A model generated the notes under the pieces. That model was not told the origin of the DNA and made no database searches. It saw only the letters and a list, made by a program, of their open reading frames with translations. Shown here piece by piece: positions 8,633-17,631 of a stretch of DNA of 64,000 nucleotides (its first letter is position 1; every line of letters begins with the position of its first letter). Origin of the DNA: FEB-7 sp963698265 (GTDB lineage: Bacteria > Pseudomonadota > Gammaproteobacteria > Burkholderiales > Usitatibacteraceae); the NCBI GenBank assembly GCA_963698265.1, contig CAVOQC010000001.1:248001-312000 (forward strand), in the 5' to 3' direction. The position numbers and the translations under genes are program-made.

Positions 8633-9835
8633 TCAGTCGCGCAGCGCGATGCCGGCCACCCGCGCCGCGTGGCGGGCGATCACCCCTTCCTCGTCGGCGT
8701 GCATGACGCGCGCTTCCACCGCGCTCGCCTTCGTGGAGATCGTGCCCGCTCCCCGCGCATTGGCGGCCGCGTCGAGCGCGAGGCCCGTCCACGCGAGGCG
8801 CGAGGCGATGCGCGCGCGGATCTCCGCGCCGTTCTCCCCGATTCCGCCGGTGAACACGAGGCGATCGAACCCGTCGAGCGCCGCACCCATGGCTGCCACC
8901 TCACGGCAGGCGTGCTCCACGAAATAATCGATGGTCTCGCGCGCGGCGGTTTCCGGTGAGGCCTCGAGCTCGCGCATGTCGGCGGAAATCCCGGACAGGC
9001 CCTTCAGCCCGCTTTCGCGGTAGAGGAGATTCGCGATCGCCGCCGGCTCCATCGCCTTCCTCTCGAGGAGGTAGAGCACGACCGCCGCATCCAGGCGCCC
9101 GCAGCGCGTGCCCATGGGCATCCCGTCGAGCGGCGAGAAGCTCATGGTGGTCGCGACCGAGCGCCCGTCGCGGATCGCGCAGATCGACACGCCGTTGCCC
9201 AGGTGGGCTACGACCGTGCGCCCGCGCACGCCCCCCTCCTCCCGCGCGAGCCGCGCGCAGATCGATTCGAAGCAAAGCCCGTGGAAGCCGTAGCGCCGCA
9301 CGCCCTCGTCGTGGAGCGCGCGCGGAATCGCGAAGCGCTGGTTCAGCTCCGGCTGCGCGCGGTGGAAGGCGGTGTCGAAGCACGCCACCTGCGGCACGCC
9401 CGGAAACGCGGCCATGGCGGCGAGCACGCCGGCGCGGTTGTGCGGCTGGTGCAGCGGCGCCAGGGGCTCGAGCGCGGCGATCGCCGCGAGCACCGCTTCG
9501 TCGACGAGGACCGGGTGATCGAAGCCGGTGCCGCCGTGCACGATGCGGTGGCCCACCACCGCCAAGCGCGCGTCCGCGGCGCGCTCGTCCAGGGCGGCGA
9601 GGATCGCGACAAGCGCATCCGTGTGCGTGGGTGCGGCGCCGCCTTTTCCCGCGAGCGCGCCGTCGGTCACCGTGCGCCCCTGGGCATCGCGCACGCGGAA
9701 GCGCGCACTCGCGCCGAGGCCGTCTGCGATCCCGCCCAGGCGCAGCCGCGCAGCACCTTCCGCGCAATCGAAAAGCGCGAACTTGATCGACGAGGAGCCG
9801 GCGTTGAGCGTGAGGACGTGTCCGGCCGCCGTCAT
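8633..9835 (-). CDS. ackA: Acetate kinase
   Basis: A 400-residue acetate kinase of the ASKHA fold, catalysing acetyl phosphate + ADP <-> acetate + ATP. Motifs: the N-terminal LTLNAGSSSIKFALF, the VAHLGNGVSICAIRDG phosphate loop, SFSPLDGMPMGTRCGRLD, and the C-terminal FTGGIGENGAEIR. It is the last gene of the leftward operon tctC-tctB-tctA-sauS-sauT-ackA, starting 16 bases after sauT. Placed there, its likely job is to cash the acetyl phosphate made by Xsc for ATP, partly repaying the ATP spent by the CoA ligase. Characterised sulfoacetate pathways usually cite phosphate acetyltransferase at this step, and no pta is in the window. Confidence 0.95.
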   Translation of the reverse strand: MTAAGHVLTLNAGSSSIKFALFDCAEGAARLRLGGIADGLGASARFRVRDAQGRTVTDGALAGKGGAAPTHTDALVAILAALDERAADARLAVVGHRIVHGGTGFDHPVLVDEAVLAAIAALEPLAPLHQPHNRAGVLAAMAAFPGVPQVACFDTAFHRAQPELNQRFAIPRALHDEGVRRYGFHGLCFESICARLAREEGGVRGRTVVAHLGNGVSICAIRDGRSVATTMSFSPLDGMPMGTRCGRLDAAVVLYLLERKAMEPAAIANLLYRESGLKGLSGISADMRELEASPETAARETIDYFVEHACREVAAMGAALDGFDRLVFTGGIGENGAEIRARIASRLAWTGLALDAAANARGAGTISTKASAVEARVMHADEEGVIARHAARVAGIALRD

Positions 9836-9851
9836 CGGGATCGCCTCCGCC

Positions 9852-11384
9852 TCACGCCACGCCCGGCAGGATGTCGAGGAGCTTCATGCGCTGCACCTTG
9901 CCCGAGGGCCCGCGCGGCAACTCCGTCACGAAATGGATCGCCTTGGGCGTCTTGTAGCGCCCGAGGTGCTCGGCGCAGAAGGCGCGCAGCTCGTCCTCGC
10001 CGCAGGCCGCGCCGTCGCGGCGCACCACGCAGGCGGCGATCTCCTGCCCATAGTGCCGGTCGGGAATTCCCACGGCTGCGGCGTCGAGCACCGCGGGGTG
10101 GCGCAAGAGCACCTCGTCGATCTCGCGCGGCGCGATGTTCTCGCCGCCCTTGATGATGAGCTCCTTGATGCGCCCGGTGATGAAGAAGAATCCGTCGGCG
10201 TCACGCACGCCGATGTCGCCCGTGCGCAGCCACCCTTCTGGAAAGAACGCACCCGCCGTGGCCTCGGAGTTGCGGAAGTAGCCCGGCGTCACCTGCGGGC
10301 CGCGGACGCAGATCTCGCCCGGCACGCCGTCGGCCACCGGCTCCGCGCTCGCGCCGACCACGCGAGCCTCGCAGCCCGAGGCGCGGCCGACGGAACCCAC
10401 CTTGCGCCGGTCGGGTTCGAGCGGATTGGAGAACGCCGGCGCCATGGTCTCGGTGAGCCCCATGGTCTCGATGATGCCGATGCCGAACTTCGCCTCGAAC
10501 GCGCGGTGGTGCTCGGGGGGCAGGGCCGCCGAGGCCGAGCGGCAGAAGCGGATGCCGGCGAGCGACTCCCGCGGCGGGGCCTCCCCCTCGAGGAGGTAGC
10601 TCACGATCGTGGGCACCACGTTGATCCAGGTGCAGCCAAAAGCCGTGGCCATCTCCCAGAACCCGCCCGCGGAGAATTTCGGCGGCATCGCGAGCGAACC
10701 GCCGTGGGCGAGCGGGGCGAGCATGGTCACCGCGAAGGCGTTGATGTGGTAGAGCGGCAGCACGGCGGCGACGCGGTCCCCCGGACCCAGCGCGTGCTCC
10801 TCGCTGATGGCGTGCGCGTTGGCCACGAGGTTGGCGTGCGTGAGCATGACGCCCTTGGGCTTCCCCGTCGTGCCCGAGGTGTACATGAGGAGCGCGAGCG
10901 CCCCGGGATCGAGGCGCGCGGGCGGGGAAGACGCGTCCTCCTCGCGCTCGCCGGGCAGCACGGCGGAATCGGGGTCGGTCTCGATCACGCGGATCGGGCG
11001 CGAGAGCCCCGCGACCAGTTCGCGCACGCGGGGCGCCCATTCGGGGGAAGCGAAGACGAGCGCGCACTCCGAATGGTCGAGGACGTAGCGCATCTGCTCG
11101 GGCTGGGCGAGGAGGTTCACCGGGTTCACGCAGTAGCCGCCGGCCATGGCGCCCAGCAGCAGGCGCAGCGTCGCCAGTCCATTGGGCATGACGACGGAGA
11201 CGTGAGCGCCGGAGGCGAGCCCCTCGCGCGCGAGGAGCGCCGGCACGCGCCGCGCCGCCGAGCGTAGTTCCCCGAAGGAAAGCGTGCGCCGTGTCCCCGT
11301 CGCAACCAAGTAGGTGGCTTCGGGGCGAACGTCTGCCTGGTGTTCGATCAGGTCCGCGACGGTCGCGGCCGCCGTGCCCGCCAT
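9852..11384 (-). CDS. sauT: AMP-forming CoA ligase, probable sulfoacetate-CoA ligase
   Basis: A 510-residue adenylate-forming acyl-CoA synthetase. The ATP-binding loop YTSGTTGKPKG is at residues 168-178, followed by the GLTETMAP block, GWLRTGDIG and the C-terminal catalytic Lys496 in GPSGKVQR. The family alone does not give the substrate. The assignment to sulfoacetate rests on context: the start is one base from the stop of an acylating aldehyde dehydrogenase of the SauS type, in an operon with a carboxylate importer and ackA, with xsc close by. In Cupriavidus necator, SauT activates sulfoacetate for SauS. A different small carboxylate remains possible. Confidence 0.75.
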   Translation of the reverse strand: MAGTAAATVADLIEHQADVRPEATYLVATGTRRTLSFGELRSAARRVPALLAREGLASGAHVSVVMPNGLATLRLLLGAMAGGYCVNPVNLLAQPEQMRYVLDHSECALVFASPEWAPRVRELVAGLSRPIRVIETDPDSAVLPGEREEDASSPPARLDPGALALLMYTSGTTGKPKGVMLTHANLVANAHAISEEHALGPGDRVAAVLPLYHINAFAVTMLAPLAHGGSLAMPPKFSAGGFWEMATAFGCTWINVVPTIVSYLLEGEAPPRESLAGIRFCRSASAALPPEHHRAFEAKFGIGIIETMGLTETMAPAFSNPLEPDRRKVGSVGRASGCEARVVGASAEPVADGVPGEICVRGPQVTPGYFRNSEATAGAFFPEGWLRTGDIGVRDADGFFFITGRIKELIIKGGENIAPREIDEVLLRHPAVLDAAAVGIPDRHYGQEIAACVVRRDGAACGEDELRAFCAEHLGRYKTPKAIHFVTELPRGPSGKVQRMKLLDILPGVA

Positions 11385-11385
11385 C

Positions 11386-12813
11386 TCAGCGCCCCCAGCG
11401 CGCGAAGTAGGCGCCGAGCAAGTCGTCCACGGCCGGCTCGCGCTCGGGCAGCGGGCGCGAGATGCGCGTCACGTTCATGTAGTGGCGCACATTCAGGTTG
11501 TCGGAGAAGTTGTTGCGACCCCAGGTGCCGCAGCCCATGGAGAGCGACACGGGAAGCCCGTTGGAGAAGCTGCCGCCGTTGGCGATGCAATGGGCCTGGT
11601 TCACGATCACGCGCGCCACGGGCAGGGTGAGACCGAGATCGAGGGCGCGTTCGCCATCCGTGCTGTGCAGCGATACCGAGTGCCCGGCGCCCTGGAAGGC
11701 GTAGATGCGCCGCACGATGTCCTTCGCCGCGGCGAAATCGCGCGCGTGGTAGACCGTCAGCACCGGCGAGAGCTTCTCGCCGGAGAAGGGGTCGTCCGGG
11801 CCGATGCCTTGGGCGTCCACGAGGAGCACCCGCGCTTCCCGCGCGGCGGGATCGGCAAGGCCAGCGAGATGCGCGATCGCCGCGGCGGACTGCCCGATGA
11901 CCTTCGCCGAAAGCTTTCCGTCGGGCCACATCGCCTGCCGAAGCCGCGCGCGGTCCTCGTCACCCAGGCGCACGCAGCCCTTGCGCGCGAGTGCGGCGAG
12001 CAGCGCATCGGCGACCACCTCCACGACGACCAGGCTGTTTTCCGAGGAGCAGCTCGTGGCGTTGTCGAAGCACTTGGAAAGCACGATCTTCGCCGCGGCC
12101 GATTCGAGGTCCGCGGTCTCGTCGACGATCGCGGCGACGTTGCCCGCGCCCACGCCGAAGGCGGGCGTGCCGCTCGCGTAGGCCGCGCGCACGTTGGCCT
12201 GGGAGCCGGTGGCGACGACCAGGTCGCAGCGGCGCATGAGCTCGGCGGTCGCGTCCTTGGTGATCGGCGCCGGCAGCATCTGCACGAGGTCGCGCGGAGC
12301 GCCGATGCGGTCGAACTCGGCGTGCACGTAGCCGATGAGACGTGCGCAGGTGGAGGCGCCCTTGGGCGAAGGTGCCACGATCACGGCGTTGCGCGCCTTC
12401 AGCGCATTGATGATCTTGTTGGCCGGGGTCGCAGCCGGGTTGGTCGACGGCGTGACCGCGCAGACCACGCCCACGGGGCGTGCGATCTCCACGAGACCCT
12501 TGGCGGCATCCTCGCCCACGACGCCCACCGTCTTCATGCCGTGCAGGTCGCGCAGCAGGCCGAGCGTCTTGCGGTGGTTCTTGCGCACCTTGTCCTCGAC
12601 ATCCCCGATTCCGGTGTCGGCCACGGCGAGTTCGGAGAGCGCGCGGTTGCGGCCCGGTTCGAGGATGGCCCAGGCCGCCGCCGCGACCAGCTCGTCGATG
12701 CGCGCCTGGTCGTAGCCGTCGGCGATAGCCTGCGCCGCGCGAGCGCGCGCGACGAGTCCCGCCACGACCTCGGCTGCGGGCGACCGGTTCGCCGCTTCAG
12801 CCGGGCCCGGCAC
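11386..12813 (-). CDS. sauS: Acylating sulfoacetaldehyde dehydrogenase
   Basis: A 475-residue CoA-acylating aldehyde dehydrogenase related to the EutE/AdhE N-terminal domain. The catalytic cysteine is Cys255 in FDNATSCSSENS. The cofactor region has AVTPSTNPAATPANKIINAL, and the C-terminus contains SMGCGTWGRNNFSDNLN and RHYMNVTRI, which I associate with the SauS-type sulfoacetaldehyde dehydrogenases (EC 1.2.1.81). It would interconvert sulfoacetyl-CoA and sulfoacetaldehyde with NAD(P)H. Its start overlaps the end of tctA by 17 bases, and it is tightly followed by the CoA ligase, so it is translated within the transporter operon. Its product is the substrate of Xsc, encoded at 18574-20361. Confidence 0.85.
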   Translation of the reverse strand: MPGPAEAANRSPAAEVVAGLVARARAAQAIADGYDQARIDELVAAAAWAILEPGRNRALSELAVADTGIGDVEDKVRKNHRKTLGLLRDLHGMKTVGVVGEDAAKGLVEIARPVGVVCAVTPSTNPAATPANKIINALKARNAVIVAPSPKGASTCARLIGYVHAEFDRIGAPRDLVQMLPAPITKDATAELMRRCDLVVATGSQANVRAAYASGTPAFGVGAGNVAAIVDETADLESAAAKIVLSKCFDNATSCSSENSLVVVEVVADALLAALARKGCVRLGDEDRARLRQAMWPDGKLSAKVIGQSAAAIAHLAGLADPAAREARVLLVDAQGIGPDDPFSGEKLSPVLTVYHARDFAAAKDIVRRIYAFQGAGHSVSLHSTDGERALDLGLTLPVARVIVNQAHCIANGGSFSNGLPVSLSMGCGTWGRNNFSDNLNVRHYMNVTRISRPLPEREPAVDDLLGAYFARWGR

Positions 12814-14326
12814 GGGGGCTCCTTGTGGCGCGGAAGCGTTCGAGCGCGGCCTTGGCCAGCGGCCAGGCGAGTCCCGCCGCGGCCAGCGCGAGAATCGCGC
12901 CGCTGATGGGCCGGGTGAAGAAGACCGTCCAGTCGTTGTCGAAGCTCACCATGGTCGTCATGAAGTTGGTTTCCGCGAGCGGCCCCAGGATGGTACCGAG
13001 GACGAGCGGCGCGATGGGAAAGCCGTAGCGCTCGAAGAGAAAGCCCAGCACGCCGAAGGTCGCGATCACGTACAGGTCGGAGAGATTGTTGCGCGCGGCG
13101 AAGGCGCCCACGAAGCAGAAGACGACCACGAAGGCGGAGACCATGGCCTCGGGCGCGTCGAGCACCTTGCACAGGGGCCGGATCGCGAAGAAGCCGAGGA
13201 TGCACATGCCCACCACGCCCAGGAAGACGGTCGCGAAGACGGTGTAGACGAGGTCGGGGCTGGAGACGAAGACCTGCGGCCCGGGTTGGATGCCGTGCAG
13301 GAGAAACGCGGCGAGGATGATCGCGGTGGCGCCGCTCCCCGGAATGCCCATGGCGAGGAGCGGCACGAGCGCGCCTCCCACGGAAGCGGTCGCGGCCGAC
13401 TTCGCGGCGACTATGCCCTCGGGCGCGCCCTTGCCGAGGTTGGCGCGGTTCTTCCCGTACTGGCTCTCGAGGCCGTAGGCGACGAATGCCGACACCGTCG
13501 CCCCGGCGCCGGGCACGATGCCCACGATGATGCCGGTGGCGGTGCCGCGCGCAAAGGTCGCCTTCATCCCGAGCACCTGCGACAGGCGCGGGAACGCCGT
13601 GCGGAATCGCCCCGGCGCCGCGGATGCCTCGCCGGCTTCGCTCGCGAACCCAGTGCTCATGCGCGTGAGCACTTCCCCGATGCCGTAGGCGCCCACCATC
13701 ACCAGCAGGAACTCGATTCCGTCCAGCAGGAAGGCCTGGCCGAAGGCGAAGCGCTCGGCGCCGTAGATCGAATCCACGCCGACAGTCGCGATCAAGAGGC
13801 CCAGGCACAGGCTCACCAGGGAGTTCACCAGGGAAGCGCCGGAGAGCGTCACCACGCTCGCCAGCCCGAAGAAGACGATGGCGAAGTATTCCGGCGAGGA
13901 AAACGCGAGGGCGAGGCCCGCCACGGGTTTCGCGAGTGCGACCATGACGACCGCCGAGACGAGCCCGCCCACGAGTGCCGCCACGAGGGACCACCCGAGC
14001 GCCAGCGCCGCCTCGCCGCGCTTGGTCATCTCGTATCCGTCCCACAGCAGCGGCACATCCATGGGCTCGCCGGGAATGCGGAAGAGGATCGAGGTGATGG
14101 CGCCGCCGTAGGTGCCGGAGACGTACATCGCCGTGAGGAGAATCAGCGCCGGGCCCACGCCCATCTTGTAGGTGAAGGGAAGGGCCAGCACCACGCCCAT
14201 CACGAGCGTGAGGCCGGGCAGCACCGCGACCAGCATGCCCAGCACGAGCCCCACCACGAGGATGGTGAAATTGACCGGCGTGAAGACGAGGCTGAAGCCG
14301 AGCAGGAGGTGGTTGAGGATTTCCAA
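12797..14326 (-). CDS. tctA: Tripartite tricarboxylate transporter, large permease TctA (second copy)
   Basis: A 509-residue TctA-family permease with about a dozen hydrophobic helices. The family loops are VAVLPGLTLVMGVVLALPF near residue 37 and VGIVPGAGATVSAFVAYGLE in the middle. It is encoded 9 bases after tctB and overlaps sauS by 17 bases. With TctB and TctC it would form a high-affinity, cation-driven importer. From the operon, the substrate is probably sulfoacetate (inference); the characterised C. necator system instead uses a major-facilitator protein, SauU. Confidence 0.92.
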   Translation of the reverse strand: MEILNHLLLGFSLVFTPVNFTILVVGLVLGMLVAVLPGLTLVMGVVLALPFTYKMGVGPALILLTAMYVSGTYGGAITSILFRIPGEPMDVPLLWDGYEMTKRGEAALALGWSLVAALVGGLVSAVVMVALAKPVAGLALAFSSPEYFAIVFFGLASVVTLSGASLVNSLVSLCLGLLIATVGVDSIYGAERFAFGQAFLLDGIEFLLVMVGAYGIGEVLTRMSTGFASEAGEASAAPGRFRTAFPRLSQVLGMKATFARGTATGIIVGIVPGAGATVSAFVAYGLESQYGKNRANLGKGAPEGIVAAKSAATASVGGALVPLLAMGIPGSGATAIILAAFLLHGIQPGPQVFVSSPDLVYTVFATVFLGVVGMCILGFFAIRPLCKVLDAPEAMVSAFVVVFCFVGAFAARNNLSDLYVIATFGVLGFLFERYGFPIAPLVLGTILGPLAETNFMTTMVSFDNDWTVFFTRPISGAILALAAAGLAWPLAKAALERFRATRSPRAGPG

Positions 14327-14335
14327 GGGGCCGCC

Positions 14336-14866
14336 TCAGGTCACGCCGATGGCGGCGAGGAGCGCGATCGAGAGCGCCTTGAAGGGGCCTTCGCCCAGCG
14401 GCAGCGAGATGTAGGCCACGCGCATGAACATCACCACCAGCACGAGGCTGCCGGCGACACTCGCGATCGCCACCAGGACGGGACGGCGCAGCCCGCCGAA
14501 CCAGGTGAAGGCCGCGAGGAAGAGCAGCGTCGCGACGAAGAACCCGATCCAGGGAACGGTAAGCACGTAGGCGAAGACGATCGCGATGCCCGCGGCGAGC
14601 CTGCCGCGGTGGGCGATCGGCGCGGCCTGGGCGCCGGCCGCCGCTTCACCGCCCGCCGCGCCCCGGGACCCGAGCGCGAGGCGCTTGGCGATCTCCCAGG
14701 CGCACAGCAGGCCCATGAAGACGATGATCGCCCTGGGCCAGGCGTCGGGGCCTATCCGGTGTCCGCCTCCGGTGTCCACGTCGATGCGCGTCGCGGCCCA
14801 GTAGAGCAGGACGGAGGCGACGAGCATCAGGCCGTGCGGCAGCACGAGCCGGAGGGTCTTGGGCAT
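14336..14866 (-). CDS. tctB: Tripartite tricarboxylate transporter, small permease TctB (second copy)
   Basis: A 176-residue four-helix membrane protein starting MPKTLRLVLPHGLMLVASVL at the ATG at 14866. A longer reading with extra N-terminal arginine-rich residues is not credible because it leaves the hydrophobic start buried. GPDAWPRAIIVFMGLLCAWEI is the typical first TctB block. It lies between tctC (70 bases upstream) and tctA (9 bases downstream). Confidence 0.83.
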   Translation of the reverse strand: MPKTLRLVLPHGLMLVASVLLYWAATRIDVDTGGGHRIGPDAWPRAIIVFMGLLCAWEIAKRLALGSRGAAGGEAAAGAQAAPIAHRGRLAAGIAIVFAYVLTVPWIGFFVATLLFLAAFTWFGGLRRPVLVAIASVAGSLVLVVMFMRVAYISLPLGEGPFKALSIALLAAIGVT

Positions 14867-14936
14867 TTCCGGTTTCCTCGATCGGCGCGAAGCGTGCACA
14901 GGCCCCGAGGGGCCTGCACACGCCCGCCGCGTCGCG

Positions 14937-15899
14937 TCAGGACTTCTTCGGCATGTTCGCTTCGATGAGGGCGAGCTGCTCGGCCATGAAGGCGCCCGCC
15001 TTCGCCGCCGGGATGTAGCTGTCGGCAAAGGCGAGTTCGTCGGCGAGGTACTTCTTGAACTCCGCGCTCGAAGCGGCCTTGTCCATAGCGGCGGACATCG
15101 CCGCGACCTGCTTCGGGTCCGTGCCCGCGCGCATCACGATCGCGCGGAACTGGCTGATGGCGAGCGACACGCCGAAGTTCTTCGCGAGCTCGATGCTTTC
15201 GTAGCCCACCTGGGGCTGGTCGGCGAAGAAGACGATGGGGCGCATCTGCTTCGAATCGAGGAAGGAGCGCACGTCGCCCGCCTGCTCGATCACGATGTCG
15301 GCATGCCCGCCCAGGACGGAGGCGTAGCGCTCGCCCGGCTTGGCGAAGGGCACCGGGCGGAACTTCGCACCCTGCTCGTTGAACTTCACCACGTGCATCT
15401 CGTCCGGGCCGCCGAAACCGGTGATGCCCACCTTCAGCTCGCCCTTCTTCGCGTCGGCGAGCAGCTCGCCGAAGTTCTTCCACTTCGCGTCCGTCTTCAC
15501 GAAGAGTCCGCTGGGCTGGCGGATCATCACGCCCAGGGGCGCGAGATCCGCAAGCTTGTAGCGGCCCTTGCCGCCGGCGAGCGTGCCGAGCGTGTCGGCG
15601 ATGAAGACGCAGATCGAATGCCCGTCGGGATCCGAGGAGAGCAGCTTCGCCATCCCCGTGTTGCCCGTGGCGCCGGGGATGTTGAGGATCGGGAAGGAAG
15701 TGCCGAGATCCTTCTCGAGGAGCGTGCCGAGCCTCCGGGCGAGCTGGTCCGCGCCGCCTCCGGCGCCCCAGGGCACCACGAAGTCCACCGGGCGCGACGG
15801 GTACTTGCCCTGCGAAAAGGCCAGCCGGGGTGCGAGTGCCAGGCCCGCGCCGGCGATGAGCAACGACCGGCGCAGCGGGTTCGTCTTGAAGTCTTTCAT
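14937..15899 (-). CDS. tctC: Bug-family solute receptor TctC
   Basis: A 320-residue periplasmic binding protein of the Bug/TctC family that delivers carboxylates to TctAB. The N-terminus MKDFKTNPLRRSLLIAGAG, with a hydrophobic stretch ending ALAPRLAFSQG, is a signal peptide with a twin-Arg-like RR that is probably Sec type. The mature part begins KYPSRPVDFVVPWGAGGGAD, the family ligand loop. The ATG at 15899 follows a strong AGGAGGAG ribosome site. It is the first gene of the leftward sulfoacetate operon and is divergent from an IclR regulator, with 139 bases between the starts. Confidence 0.92.
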   Translation of the reverse strand: MKDFKTNPLRRSLLIAGAGLALAPRLAFSQGKYPSRPVDFVVPWGAGGGADQLARRLGTLLEKDLGTSFPILNIPGATGNTGMAKLLSSDPDGHSICVFIADTLGTLAGGKGRYKLADLAPLGVMIRQPSGLFVKTDAKWKNFGELLADAKKGELKVGITGFGGPDEMHVVKFNEQGAKFRPVPFAKPGERYASVLGGHADIVIEQAGDVRSFLDSKQMRPIVFFADQPQVGYESIELAKNFGVSLAISQFRAIVMRAGTDPKQVAAMSAAMDKAASSAEFKKYLADELAFADSYIPAAKAGAFMAEQLALIEANMPKKS

Positions 15900-16038
15900 G
15901 GGGTCTCCTCCTCGTTGTGCGTCAGGGTGGGCGGGTCTTGGTGCCCGTGCGGTGCGGCTGCGGCGTACACTATCGAGCAGATTGCGGTGCACAAAAGTCC
16001 CGTTTTCCGGGAATTCCGAGCACAAGGCCCCGACCGCC

Positions 16039-16809
16039 ATGGAAAGCAACCAGTCGAACGCCGCCGCGGTGCGCGCCTTCCGCGTGCTCGAAGTCGTGGC
16101 CCTGCAACGCGACGGCTGCGCGCTCGCCGACATCGTCGAGGCGGTGGAGCTGCCCAAGCAGACCGTGCACCGCCTCGTCGGGCAACTGCAGCTCGCGGGC
16201 CTGCTCGTGCGCGAGCCCGGCAGCCGGCGCGTGCAGCTCGCCGGGCGCGTGGAGCGCTTCGCGCTGGGCGCGCTCATGAACGGCCCGGCCCGCGCCGAGC
16301 GCCACGCCATCCTCGCCGCGCTCGTGGACGAGATCGGCGAGACCTGCAACATCGCGGCCCTCGCCGGCACCGACATCGTCTACCTCGACCGCGTGGAGAC
16401 CACCTGGCCGCTGCGCATGCTGCTGGCCCCCGGCTCCCACGTGCCGCTGCACGCGACCGCGAGCGGCAAACTGCTGTTGAGCCTCCTGCCCCGCGCCCAG
16501 CGCGACCGGCTCGTGGGCGAGATTTCGCTGCGCGGCTTCACCGAGAGCACGATCGTCGAGCGCCGCGCGCTGGAGCGCGAACTCGACGAGACGCGCTCGC
16601 GCCGGATCGGCATCAACCGCGCCGAGCACCTGCGCGGCATGTTCGGCATCGCGGTCCCGGTGATGCTCGACCGGCGCCGTGCCTGCGCGGCAGTGGCTCT
16701 TCAAGCGCCCGAGGGCCGCGCCACGCTCGAGGACCTCATGGCGCACGTGCCGAAGCTGCAGGCGGCCGCCGCGCGGGTCGCGAAGACCCTCGGCGCGACC
16801 CGGGCCTGA
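16039..16809 (+). CDS. IclR-family transcriptional regulator (divergent from tctC)
   Basis: A 256-residue IclR-type regulator. The N-terminal winged helix-turn-helix covers about residues 10-65 (CALADIVEAVELPKQTVHRL) and the C-terminal effector domain has the usual GETCNIAAL and HATASGKLLLSLL segments. The start ATG follows GACCGCC, without a strong ribosome site. Divergence from the tctC operon makes it the natural regulator of sulfoacetate uptake and activation. The intergenic region holds TTCC/GGAA half sites (around 16003-16018) resembling those upstream of xsc, so both IclR proteins may act on similar operators. It meets the tauE gene tail to tail. Confidence 0.9.
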   Translation: MESNQSNAAAVRAFRVLEVVALQRDGCALADIVEAVELPKQTVHRLVGQLQLAGLLVREPGSRRVQLAGRVERFALGALMNGPARAERHAILAALVDEIGETCNIAALAGTDIVYLDRVETTWPLRMLLAPGSHVPLHATASGKLLLSLLPRAQRDRLVGEISLRGFTESTIVERRALERELDETRSRRIGINRAEHLRGMFGIAVPVMLDRRRACAAVALQAPEGRATLEDLMAHVPKLQAAAARVAKTLGATRA

Positions 16810-16810
16810 T

Positions 16811-17542
16811 TCAGGCGAGCAGGATGCCGAGCGACACCGCCGCCATCAGCGCGAGCGTGAACTGGCGGAAGCGCTTGTCGTTGAAGCGCGGAAAGAGGCG
16901 CGTGCCGAGGACCATGCCGCCGTAGTAGCCGGGGGCGAGCAGCGCCGCGACCCCGACAGCGCGCCAGGTAAGCGCGTCGTTCAACCAGAGACCGGCGAGC
17001 CCCGCGGTCGAGACCGCGCCCACGAAAAAGGTGAGATTCGCGCGCGTGATCTCGATGCGGTCCGGCCCAGCGAGGAGATAGATGATCACGGGCGGGCCGC
17101 CCATGCTCGTCGCTCCCACGAGCGTTCCCGACACGGCGCCCAGCCCGAGGGCGACCGGCAGCCCGTGGGAACCGGCATAGCGCCAGCCCGCCAGGAGCAG
17201 GAGCGAGAAGACGATGACCGTGGCGGCGATCGCGCGGCGCATCACCAGCGGATCCGTGCTCACGAGCACGAGCGCGCCGAGCGGGATGGTCACGCAGGCC
17301 GCGGCGATGATCGGGCCGATGACCCGCCACTTCACCAGCGCGCGCGTCTGGATGAGCATGGGAGTCGCGCCGAGCGCCTCCAGCAGGAGCACGATCGGGA
17401 TCGCGGCGAGAGGGCCGAGCAGGAGGGCCAACGGCGGCGACATCACCATCGCGCCGCCGAATCCGGTGATGCCGCGGATCACGCCAGCCGCGATGGCGAC
17501 CGCTGCCGCGATCGCGAGCGTCTCAGGCGCGAAGGGATCCAC
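16811..17542 (-). CDS. tauE: TauE/SafE-family membrane exporter, probable sulfite exporter
   Basis: A 243-residue protein with about eight hydrophobic segments, of the TauE/SafE family. The family halves both begin with a conserved glycine motif: GVIRGITGFGGAMVMSPPLA near residue 20 and GAVSGTLVGATSMGGPPVI in the second half. Members export sulfite or sulfoacetate-type anions in taurine and sulfoacetate degraders. Here it lies between the sulfoacetate operon and xsc, and follows the second IclR gene on the same strand after 89 bases. Disposal of the sulfite released by Xsc is the likely role (inference from position). Confidence 0.85.
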   Translation of the reverse strand: MDPFAPETLAIAAAVAIAAGVIRGITGFGGAMVMSPPLALLLGPLAAIPIVLLLEALGATPMLIQTRALVKWRVIGPIIAAACVTIPLGALVLVSTDPLVMRRAIAATVIVFSLLLLAGWRYAGSHGLPVALGLGAVSGTLVGATSMGGPPVIIYLLAGPDRIEITRANLTFFVGAVSTAGLAGLWLNDALTWRAVGVAALLAPGYYGGMVLGTRLFPRFNDKRFRQFTLALMAAVSLGILLA

Positions 17543-17631
17543 GATTCACCGCGACGCGGGCCGGGCGCATTTCGGCCCCGGATGCATCCCACGCGCCGGA
17601 CCCTGGGGATTCGCGCGCCCCGGACTCGAAC

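Noticed and set aside
16811..17542. A general transporter unrelated to sulfur
   Set aside because: TauE/SafE proteins do include other functions, but the position between the sulfoacetate operon and xsc makes sulfite export the better guess.
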